Shown here: positions 1 to 4,883 of the stretch, one piece after another
How the letters are laid out: each line of letters starts with the position of its first letter
How positions within the stretch are numbered: the stretch's first letter is position 1
Source: Candidatus Nitrosotenuis sp.
Lineage (GTDB): Archaea > Thermoproteota > Nitrososphaeria > Nitrososphaerales > Nitrosopumilaceae
Direction: 5' to 3'
Length of the DNA stretch: 5,432 nucleotides
Assembly: GCA_023252015.1 (NCBI GenBank)
Contig: JAHEXS010000087.1
Coordinates: 1-5,432 of the forward strand
The notes under the pieces: model-generated
What the model was told of the DNA's origin: nothing
Databases searched by the model: none
The model's input: the letters and a program-made list of their open reading frames with translations, nothing else
Made by a program: the position numbers and the translations under genes

Positions 1-138
1 TGATAATACAAGAGATGCATTCAATGTGGATTATTATGTGATTTTGGCATTAAAACCGTCAGATGTTTACCAACACATAACAGTTAACTTCAAATGCGTT
101 CCAGTAAATATGTCTCATTGTTTACACAGAATCGCTTT

Positions 139-144
139 TTATAA
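139..144 (+). promoter_or_regulatory. TATA box of the cupin gene
   Basis: TTATAA sits inside the T-rich stretch TTTTTATAATTTT (136-148). An archaeal TATA box centred near 141 would start transcription around 166-168, giving a leader of about 28 bases before the ATG at 195. It argues against any start near 147, because a TTG there would overlap the promoter itself. Inferred from sequence pattern and spacing only. Confidence 0.5.
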
Positions 145-194
145 TTTTGAAATTCTGTTCCAAAATACTCAAATCTGGCACAAAAAGCCCAACA

Positions 195-668
195 ATGGAA
201 CTCATGGATGTAAAAAAGGCAAATCTATTTTCAAATTCAAAAATAAGAAAAATAAACCCAAACTGGTTTACTGCCAAAGTTCACATGACTGAGATTTCTA
301 ACATCATAAACTTAAAAGAACAGAACATTTACCATGTTTATTTTGAGAATGGCGCAAAAACCAAAGTGCACGTGCACGATGGAAATCAAATACTGATTGT
401 CACAAAAGGGAGCGGAGCCTTGGAAACATTTTCAAAAAAGGGAAGCAGAAAGGATCATTTCGGTATTAAAAGAACCAAAAGAATTAGCCTCAATCTGGGC
501 GATGTGGCCTATATCAAAAAGGGAACTCTTCACACTCACGGCTCCGCAGATAAAAAGCACCTTTTTTCTCACATCGCAATTAACATTATTCCTGCAAAAA
601 ACAAAAAATACAAGACCACGTGGTATGAATCTGATTTTAAAACATTTGCAAGTAATATCATAAAATAA
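195..668 (+). CDS. Small single-domain cupin, Mn-dependent (R)-mandelonitrile lyase-like subgroup
   Basis: This gene encodes a 157-residue soluble cupin made of one beta-barrel. Cupin motif 1 is at residues 53-71 (G, then H59-V-H61, then Q65, then G). Motif 2 is at 102-116 (GDVAYIKKGTLHTHG, with H113). The HxH...Q...H set and the following SHIAIN segment match the small cupins related to Granulicella hydroxynitrile lyase, where two His, one Gln and a further His bind manganese. Gln in place of the classical Glu is therefore normal for this subgroup and not a defect. Such proteins often occur alone or fused to carboxymuconolactone decarboxylase domains; no fusion is seen here. The true substrate is unknown, and 'nitrile lyase' describes resemblance only. 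The ATG at 195 is chosen as the first ATG downstream of the TATA box; the ATG at 204 is an alternative, and a TTG at 147 would overlap the promoter. The N-terminus is lysine-rich with no signal peptide. The gene appears monocistronic. Confidence 0.82.
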   Translation: MELMDVKKANLFSNSKIRKINPNWFTAKVHMTEISNIINLKEQNIYHVYFENGAKTKVHVHDGNQILIVTKGSGALETFSKKGSRKDHFGIKRTKRISLNLGDVAYIKKGTLHTHGSADKKHLFSHIAINIIPAKNKKYKTTWYESDFKTFASNIIK

Positions 669-731
669 TTAAAAATAGTTGAACAATGATCCTACCTGAT
701 TGCTGTGTTCTAAACTAGACCTCTCTATGGC

Positions 732-737
732 TTATAA
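732..737 (+). promoter_or_regulatory. TATA box placing a leaderless TTG start
   Basis: TTATAA is centred at 734.5, about 25 bases before the TTG at 759. This is the spacing expected if transcription begins at the start codon itself. The only nearby ATG (743) is in another frame, would lie upstream of the predicted transcript, and opens just 12 codons. The spacing is what decides the start of the downstream membrane protein. Confidence 0.5.
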
Positions 738-758
738 CTAGAATGACATTAAACAAAA

Positions 759-1316
759 TTGTTGGAATCGTCATCGATTGAAATACGAAGAGCGTTTGGC
801 TTTCTTTTCATCTGTGTTTCAATTGCAGTTGTAGCAGGTGCAATTTTAAGCGAAGTTGTTTTTCAAAACAAGCTTCCGTTCTATTACTACGGAATAGTTT
901 GGGTTGGAAGTTTTGGAGTAATAATCGGCTCGAATTTCAAAAAGTTTTCCAAAATACTTCCAATGATTCGTCAAAGAATGAAAAACAGCGTAAAATGGCC
1001 TCCGTATGTTAGCGCGATAAATGGAATTTGTTGGGCAGGGCCGTTTGTTGCAATTGGTGCATTTCCATCATTACTGCAATATCTGATACTTCTTGGGATT
1101 GGACTTGGGAATCTCTCAACTTATCTCATAATGAAAAAATTTAGCAATCAAGACAACAAAGAACAGATGATTGTTGGGTGCATTGCGTTGGCATCCATAC
1201 CTGTTGCAGTTTTCATAGATACTAGTCTGGTGACATTACAGGATGTTGCAGTTGTACTCTCTAGAATACTAATTGCAATATCTTATGCTGCCGGAGGAAT
1301 TTACGCTAGACGATAA
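759..1316 (+). CDS. Six-helix integral membrane protein of unknown function
   Basis: The product is 185 residues and very hydrophobic, and I do not recognise its family. Six likely membrane helices can be read at about residues 12-32, 43-59, 83-102, 104-125, 136-154 and 161-182. A basic loop at 61-79 (FKKFSKILPMIRQRMKNSVK) lies between helices 2 and 3, and a short charged loop at 127-135 precedes helix 5. By the positive-inside rule both loops and the C-terminal ARR would face the cytoplasm. No catalytic motif, metal site or transporter signature is visible. The frame is closed by a TAA at 750-752, and the first in-frame ATG would remove two helices, so a TTG start at 759 (or 762) is required. 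The TATA box 25 bases upstream supports a leaderless message. The gene ends one base before the stop of the convergent HMG-CoA synthase gene. Real coding is likely from the consistent helix pattern; function is open. Confidence 0.7.
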   Translation: MLESSSIEIRRAFGFLFICVSIAVVAGAILSEVVFQNKLPFYYYGIVWVGSFGVIIGSNFKKFSKILPMIRQRMKNSVKWPPYVSAINGICWAGPFVAIGAFPSLLQYLILLGIGLGNLSTYLIMKKFSNQDNKEQMIVGCIALASIPVAVFIDTSLVTLQDVAVVLSRILIAISYAAGGIYARR

Positions 1317-1317
1317 C

Positions 1318-2712
1318 TTAATCACAAAATACGTACTTGCGTTCGCCCTTGCTTTCAGGGGTGTTCTCAATACTGACCAGAATGAACTCTTTTTTGGCAT
1401 CCAATAGACTTTGATCTGGAGCGCGTTTGTTTTCATGAATTTCCTCGTATTCCTCCAGTGAAAGCTTTTTGCGTTCGCCTATCTCTACTTCAAGATTCAT
1501 GTTTTTTACAATTTCTTTGTAGTCTGGCTGCACAGTTCCACTAAACACCATTGCACTGCTTCCGCTACCGTATGAGCCAAATCCTATGCGTTTTTCTGCT
1601 AGGTCGACTCCATTTTGGAATTCAAACTCTAAACAGCTTCTGAATCCAAGATACAAAGATGCGGTGTACAAGTTTCCAATCATAGTTGACGCAATAAGGG
1701 AGCTTGCTAGCTTGTCTTCATAGAACTGTCGGTACTCTTTTGTCTTTGTGAAAAGCTTGGTAAATTCATGATCTTTTGTCATGTATTCCTCATCTGCCAA
1801 AATTGATTCTATGGTGCCACGCGGGTCTTTTGGAACTGGCTCTTCCATTCCTGTCTGTTCAACTGTTCTCTTCCATCTTGGCAGGCCTCTCCATTCTCTT
1901 CTAAGCAAGTACGCCAGTGCCTTTTTGCCCATATTGGAATATGGCAAGTGCATGCAAAGGTAATCGATATGATCTAAAATTGTTTCACCCTCGTTTATTT
2001 TGATTATTCCTGTGGACAATGCCTTTTTCTTGTAGGCCTCAAATGCCTTTTTGACCTGAATCAAGTACAGTAAATTAGAATACTGGCCGTGAACAATTGG
2101 TGTTTCCTTTCCAAAAGGCCTGTAGAAATCATACTCATTTTTAATCGAAGTGGATGTTACCTTTGCGTCAAACTGGAGTAATCTAGGTTTGTCATTGAGA
2201 AGCATTGCAACCGCTCCTGCTCCTTGGGTGTATTCACCAGTTGAACCCATATCGTATTTGGCAATGTCTGAAACTACAACAATGGCTGATTTTCCTTCAG
2301 CCTCTCCTGCTCTAATCCAATTAGAATTATCATACAACGCATAAGAACCGCTTACACATGCAAATTTACACTCTATTCCTCCACAATGCTCAAAGGAATC
2401 TGGGCCGTAAACCTGTTCGAGCATTCCAATCACATAGGAGTTTAGAGCCTTTGACTCATCTAGGGATGATTCGGTTGCGACATAAAGTCTGCCTACGTCC
2501 TTCGGAGAGACGTTGTTTTTTTGCATTAGTTTGAGGCATGCGTTTGCTGCCAGACATGCTGGATCTTGATTTGTATCAACTATTGCCATCTTTGATATTC
2601 CTAATCCGCGCTTTAGCTTTTCAGGATCAACTCCCCTTGCCACGGCAAAGTCTGTCGAGTCAACAAAAAGCCTTGGAATATAGATGGCTATGTCATCTAT
2701 GCCTGCCGCCAT
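1318..2712 (-). CDS. Hydroxymethylglutaryl-CoA synthase
   Basis: This enzyme condenses acetyl-CoA with acetoacetyl-CoA to give HMG-CoA, the second step of the mevalonate route to archaeal isoprenoid lipids. It is a cytoplasmic thiolase-fold protein of 464 residues. The three catalytic positions of the family are visible: Glu81 in ATES, Cys119 in ECKFACVSGS, and His255 in HLPYSNMGKKAL. Other family blocks are SDIAKY (148-153), YDFYRPFGKETPIV (194-207), MIGNLYTASLYLG (344-356) and the glycine-rich GSYGSGSSAMVFSG (379-392). At 208 it has His (VHG), where many HMG-CoA synthases have Asp (VDG). It is longer than the roughly 350-residue synthases of most archaea and closer to the bacterial/eukaryotic type, with about 70 residues beyond the glycine-rich block. 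The ATG lies 25 bases from a TATA box, so the message is probably leaderless. Neither an acetoacetyl-CoA thiolase nor a DUF35 partner is adjacent, unlike the common archaeal cluster. The family call is secure. Confidence 0.93.
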   Translation of the reverse strand: MAAGIDDIAIYIPRLFVDSTDFAVARGVDPEKLKRGLGISKMAIVDTNQDPACLAANACLKLMQKNNVSPKDVGRLYVATESSLDESKALNSYVIGMLEQVYGPDSFEHCGGIECKFACVSGSYALYDNSNWIRAGEAEGKSAIVVVSDIAKYDMGSTGEYTQGAGAVAMLLNDKPRLLQFDAKVTSTSIKNEYDFYRPFGKETPIVHGQYSNLLYLIQVKKAFEAYKKKALSTGIIKINEGETILDHIDYLCMHLPYSNMGKKALAYLLRREWRGLPRWKRTVEQTGMEEPVPKDPRGTIESILADEEYMTKDHEFTKLFTKTKEYRQFYEDKLASSLIASTMIGNLYTASLYLGFRSCLEFEFQNGVDLAEKRIGFGSYGSGSSAMVFSGTVQPDYKEIVKNMNLEVEIGERKKLSLEEYEEIHENKRAPDQSLLDAKKEFILVSIENTPESKGERKYVFCD

Positions 2713-2734
2713 GAGCTTCCCTTCTCAAATTTGA

Positions 2735-2740
2735 ATATAA
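2735..2740 (-). promoter_or_regulatory. TATA box of HMG-CoA synthase, leaderless
   Basis: Read on the minus strand, the sequence is CCTTATATTC with TTATAT centred at 2737.5, 25.5 bases upstream of the ATG at 2712. No Shine-Dalgarno sequence is needed or seen at the expected place, which fits a leaderless transcript. Confidence 0.6.
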
Positions 2741-2753
2741 GGTTTGTCAGTTC

Positions 2754-2773
2754 AACATGTTCTACTAACATGT
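2754..2773. repeat. Tandem AACATGT direct repeat upstream of HMG-CoA synthase promoter
   Basis: AACATGT occurs at 2754-2760 and again at 2767-2773, 13 bases start to start. Each contains the self-complementary ACATGT. The pair begins 13 bases upstream of the TATA box on the minus strand, where archaeal activators often bind. A regulatory role is inference only. Confidence 0.3.
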
Positions 2774-2886
2774 AATCGTGTTAAAATTTGTGATATTTTC
2801 GGTTATTCAAATTTGTTTGATAATTTTTTACAATTAATATTTAATTTGATGTAATTATTAGTTATTTTGGATAAATTAGGACAATA

Positions 2887-3447
2887 TCATGATTCGATAA
2901 TCCAGCCTTTTTGCATGACTGGTTTGTCCTCGACCTCTCCGATTCCAGTTGCGTATCGCCAAATGATTGGCGCATCTGTTGACATTTTGATCTTTATTTT
3001 TATCAGGGATTCGGTTTCATTTGCAAGATTACTGCTTGCGTTTCCGTGGTTTTGGCAGAATTTGCATTTTGAATCAAGCTTGATTGGTTCTGTATCTGAT
3101 AGTGGATATGCTCTACATGCAAGTGGCCTTTGCTCGTAAATCATACATGGAAATCCGCCATGCGGCGATTTTTTTCCAGATTTAGTATCTAAAAAGGGAC
3201 AGGTGTTTCCGTTTTCTTCGATTCCCATCATTTGGTATGCGATTACTTCGGCTGGCTCGTCAGATTCGTATGATATGCCAATTCGCGGAAGAATTGTCAC
3301 GTTAAGGTTATGGGCTTTGGCAAGGGCGTGGATTTTTTCCTTTTCTTCAGGGAGAATCAATACTCCTATTTTGCCGAATTTTTTTGAAGGATAATACTCG
3401 CGTTCAATACAGCACTGCGAACAATCCTGCACACAGTTAAAATCCAC
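2887..3447 (-). CDS. YkgJ-family cysteine-cluster protein (CxxCxxCC)
   Basis: This is a cysteine-rich protein of the YkgJ / zinc- or iron-chelating family. Numbering from the GTG at 3447 (186 residues), the N-terminal cluster is C5, C9, C12, C13 (CVQDCSQCC). CPFL follows at C83, the hallmark PCMIYEQRPLACRAYPL has C101 and C111, and KCKFC has C128 and C131. Nine cysteines in this order match the family, which is thought to hold an iron-sulfur cluster or zinc; biochemical roles are poorly defined. There is no signal peptide or membrane helix, so it is probably cytoplasmic. It lies 20-29 bases downstream of the dsbA-like gene on the same strand. Start choice is uncertain. A TTG at 3456 gives three more residues and has GGTG four bases upstream, while the GTG at 3447 is 26 bases from an ATTTTA box, fitting a leaderless message. 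It may be both co-transcribed with dsbA and separately started. Confidence 0.85.
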   Translation of the reverse strand: MDFNCVQDCSQCCIEREYYPSKKFGKIGVLILPEEKEKIHALAKAHNLNVTILPRIGISYESDEPAEVIAYQMMGIEENGNTCPFLDTKSGKKSPHGGFPCMIYEQRPLACRAYPLSDTEPIKLDSKCKFCQNHGNASSNLANETESLIKIKIKMSTDAPIIWRYATGIGEVEDKPVMQKGWIIES

Positions 3448-3470
3448 ATAATGCAAAGAGCACCAATCAA

Positions 3471-3476
3471 TAAAAT
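3471..3476 (-). promoter_or_regulatory. Possible internal TATA box for the YkgJ-type gene
   Basis: On the minus strand ATTTTA, followed by TTGATT, is centred 26 bases upstream of the GTG at 3447. It lies in the short gap immediately after the dsbA stop codon. It could give the YkgJ-type gene its own leaderless transcript besides read-through from dsbA. A weak, AT-rich match. Confidence 0.35.
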
Positions 3477-4283
3477 CTAGTTGTTTTGTAGTTCTTTGGA
3501 ATCCAATACCTTGACAAAAACCTCGTATGGCTGAGCTCCTGGTATCTTTACGATTTTGTTGTTTGCCCCAATGACTATGAATCCAGGCGTTCCTGTGAGG
3601 CCTAGTGTTTTTGCATCCTTTGCACTGGTTTGAATCATTTTCATATATTTTTCACTTGAATTACACTCTGTGAACTTTTCTACGTCCAGTCCAAGATCTT
3701 TGGCAAATTTGAGCTGGTTATCAGACGATGCCCAACCGTTGTTCTCCCCCGTCCAATGATTGTATAGTACGTCATGGTATTCCCAAAACTTGCCTTGCTC
3801 TCCTGCGCAGTGCGATGCATGTGCAGCAACAACTGAATCTTGGCCTATTATGGTAAAGTCCTTAAACAGCATTTTCACTTTTCCCGTTTTTATGTAGTTT
3901 TCAACAATGCTGTTCTCTGTGTCATGAAAGAATTTGTTGCAGAAAAAACACTGATAATCTCCAAACTCTACTATTGTGATTGGCGCGCTTGCATCACCAA
4001 GGACCGGCGATGCGTTTTCAGTCAATACCGATAGACTGATGGTTTGAGGAGTATCATTTTCCGTTAGTACGGGTTTTGCATTTTCATGCTCTGATTGCTT
4101 TATGTCCGATACACTAAATGGCGTTCCGCCGTTTGCAGACATGGCATAAAAGACTCCAATTATGGCAATTGCTGCTATTGCCACACCTATTGCCAACGAT
4201 GGAATGTGTATGTTCAACAAAACCAGGTCAAATTTGGACGAATTTAGTTCTTTATCTTGTCCTGATGAATTGAACACATCCAC
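3477..4283 (-). CDS. Membrane-anchored DsbA-like thioredoxin-fold oxidoreductase
   Basis: This is a 268-residue thiol-disulfide oxidoreductase or disulfide isomerase of the DsbA/DSBA-like thioredoxin family. A short N-terminal tail (1-26) precedes one membrane helix (about 27-50). A linker follows at 51-95, and then the thioredoxin domain from about 98 to the end. The active site is C112-F-F-C115 in FGDYQCFFCNKFF, and the cis-proline loop is GTPGF (Pro233). The helical insert holds the family pattern HASHCAGEQGKFWEYHDVLY. Two further cysteines, C159 and C207, could form a structural disulfide. The anchor should place the catalytic domain outside the membrane. Archaea of this group often carry several such paralogues, and the substrate is not predictable. 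The start is GTG at 4283 (a second GTG at 4277 is possible), 26 bases from a TTATGA box on this strand. The YkgJ-type gene follows on the same strand after a short gap. Confidence 0.9.
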   Translation of the reverse strand: MDVFNSSGQDKELNSSKFDLVLLNIHIPSLAIGVAIAAIAIIGVFYAMSANGGTPFSVSDIKQSEHENAKPVLTENDTPQTISLSVLTENASPVLGDASAPITIVEFGDYQCFFCNKFFHDTENSIVENYIKTGKVKMLFKDFTIIGQDSVVAAHASHCAGEQGKFWEYHDVLYNHWTGENNGWASSDNQLKFAKDLGLDVEKFTECNSSEKYMKMIQTSAKDAKTLGLTGTPGFIVIGANNKIVKIPGAQPYEVFVKVLDSKELQNN

Positions 4284-4289
4284 GTTAAT

Positions 4290-4295
4290 CTAAAA
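4290..4295 (+). promoter_or_regulatory. TATA-like box for the small single-helix protein
   Basis: CTAAAA in GTTAATCTAAAAC lies about 24 bases upstream of the TTG at 4316, compatible with a leaderless start. The box sits within the 32-base gap that also carries the dsbA promoter, so the two promoters are interleaved. The match to a TATA consensus is weak. Confidence 0.35.
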
Positions 4296-4306
4296 CAAAG
4301 TAGCGA

Positions 4307-4312
4307 TCATAA
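4307..4312 (-). promoter_or_regulatory. TATA-like box for the dsbA-like gene
   Basis: Read on the minus strand, TTATGA (in GTTATGATC) is centred about 26 bases upstream of the GTG at 4283, as expected for a leaderless transcript. An alternative box, TTTATCA, covers about 4323-4329 inside the divergent coding sequence and would give a leader of about 19 bases. Confidence 0.35.
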
Positions 4313-4315
4313 CTG

Positions 4316-4528
4316 TTGTCTAGTGATAAATTGTGGACCATAACTATTGCTATAGCGCTGTCATCTCTTTTGATACTTGCATATTTTGTACTGTTTCCAA
4401 TCACAAGCAAGGAGGGCACAGTGGAGCAGACAAAAGTAAGGCTTGATAAGGCAATAAACAAATTTGAAACAATTCGTGAGGAATCAAAACGCGACTCAAT
4501 ACTAACTCCACTCAACTTAAATCCGTAA
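4316..4528 (+). CDS. Small single-pass membrane protein with charged C-terminal tail
   Basis: The product is 70 residues and I do not recognise it. One strong membrane helix spans about residues 7-27 (WTITIAIALSSLLILAYFVLF). A charged, helix-prone tail follows (about 32-62), with hydrophobic residues spaced as in a short coiled coil (VEQTKVRLDKAINKFETIREE). The N-terminus is short, so either membrane orientation is possible. It is divergent from the dsbA-like gene with 32 bases between start codons, suggesting shared control and possibly a shared role at the membrane. No ATG is available near the helix: the start is TTG at 4316, with a second TTG at 4331 that would clip the helix. The opposite strand of this stretch is also open (4515-4285), but its translation lacks an organised pattern, so the plus-strand reading is preferred. 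The 3' end overlaps the last codons of the TnpB remnant on the opposite strand. Confidence 0.6.
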   Translation: MSSDKLWTITIAIALSSLLILAYFVLFPITSKEGTVEQTKVRLDKAINKFETIREESKRDSILTPLNLNP

Positions 4529-4753
4529 ACCTGGTGACTGATTAGTCGATTCTATAACTGCATCATGGGATTCGGATTCCTTTAGTTCTGTGATATAGTC
4601 AAGGTCATTTCTTGTCTGATATCCTTCTTTGTTTATTTTTTCAACCATCTGGTTGTAGACCCATCTACACGCATTCAGAGCATCATGCAGTTTTTGTGAT
4701 TGTTCGGAATTTGGATAGAGTCTGAATTTGTTATGTCTTTTGCAATGATTGTT
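4517..4753 (-). pseudogene. tnpB: Decayed N-terminal fragment of an IS200/IS605-type TnpB (OrfB)
   Basis: The minus strand reads open for 78 codons with no usable start. It contains the characteristic N-terminal blocks of TnpB: KFRLYPNSEQSQKL at codons 9-22, CRWVYNQMVEK at 29-39, and a TELKE stretch at 55-59. TnpB is the RNA-guided nuclease carried by IS200/IS605-family elements; complete proteins are about 350-450 residues. Here everything after about codon 60, including the RuvC-like catalytic domains and zinc ribbon, is missing, and the frame ends at a TAA at 4519-4517. Codons 60-78 do not look TnpB-like and may be host sequence. Upstream in the same frame lies TAA at 4756-4754, preceded by a short open stretch from an ATG at 4780, so the original start is lost or interrupted. 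This is an inactive fossil. It occupies most of the otherwise gene-free 355 bases between 4529 and 4883. Confidence 0.75.
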
Positions 4754-4781
4754 TTAGAGATTATTTTTGCCTAAAACCATT

Positions 4782-4794
4782 CTGGTTGAACCAG
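4782..4794. repeat. Perfect 6-bp inverted repeat next to the TnpB remnant
   Basis: CTGGTT-G-AACCAG is a perfect inverted repeat with a single central base. It sits just outside the 5' side of the TnpB fossil. IS200/IS605 elements carry subterminal palindromes at their ends, so this could be a remnant of such an end, but a 13-base palindrome alone does not prove it. Confidence 0.35.
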
Positions 4795-4825
4795 TGCTTA
4801 CCTTCTGTCTACATCTCGTTTTCAT

Positions 4826-4869
4826 CCCGAAGGGCTCGGGTTTTCTCGTTCGCATTTATAAATCCCGAG
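4826..4869. repeat. Overlapping inverted repeats around the gap TATA box
   Basis: CCCGA (4826-4830) pairs with TCGGG (4836-4840) across a five-base loop, followed by TTTT. The same right arm, extended to CTCGGGTTTT (4835-4844), also pairs with AAATCCCGAG (4860-4869), nine of ten positions, enclosing the TATA box. The two pairings exclude each other. Since gap transcription probably starts near 4884, these would act as DNA sites or belong to an upstream transcript or IS end. Confidence 0.4.
4855..4862 (+). promoter_or_regulatory. TATA box of gap, leaderless
   Basis: TTTATAAA is a near-ideal archaeal TATA box, centred 25.5 bases before the ATG at 4884. It is the strongest promoter match in the window and predicts an unleadered, probably well-expressed gap message. 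Confidence 0.7.
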
Positions 4870-4883
4870 TCTTTGAAAAAAAC

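Larger units (their letters stand above)
2725..2816. repeat. Palindromic TCAAATTTGA pair, candidate operators
   Basis: A perfect 10-bp palindrome TCAAATTTGA lies at 2725-2734, between the TATA box and the start of the HMG-CoA synthase gene and touching the box. A nine-of-ten copy, TCAAATTTGT, lies at 2807-2816, 82 bases further upstream. A related half, AAAATTTG, is at 2783-2790. Position over the promoter would suit a repressor site, but the region is very AT-rich and chance copies are possible. Confidence 0.3.

Noticed and set aside
2..292. Open plus-strand frame across the left edge, overlapping the cupin start
   Set aside because: It has no recognisable motif, is poor in coding character, and runs out of frame over about 100 bases of the well-supported cupin gene. 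It could be the tail of a truncated upstream gene, but nothing supports that.
743..781. 12-codon frame from the ATG at 743
   Set aside because: It lies upstream of the transcript start predicted from the TATA box and ends inside the membrane protein. Too short and unsupported to call a leader peptide.
2867..3139. Plus-strand frame opposite the YkgJ-type gene
   Set aside because: Mirror image of a gene with a complete cysteine signature on the other strand; no motif of its own.
4285..4515. 76-codon minus-strand frame opposite the small membrane protein
   Set aside because: Its translation shows no organised helix or motif, while the plus strand gives a clear membrane helix and charged tail. 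It would also end only one base before the dsbA-like start and cover both promoters.
4537..4548. GACT-GATT-AGTC mini-hairpin after the small membrane gene as a terminator
   Set aside because: A four-base stem with no T-run following; archaeal termination would more likely use the T-rich stretch near 4632-4641, which is itself weak.
4560..4687. Direct repeat GCATCATG at 4560-4567 and 4680-4687, exactly 120 bases apart
   Set aside because: Eight bases with no flanking similarity, and the second copy falls inside TnpB-like codons. It could mark a deletion or target site but is easily chance.
4780..4853. Minus-strand short frames through the gap promoter as a second TnpB C-terminal fragment or guide-RNA scaffold
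   Set aside because: The inverted repeats and charged short peptides here are suggestive of an insertion-sequence end, but I could not match them to a specific TnpB C-terminus or RNA scaffold by eye.
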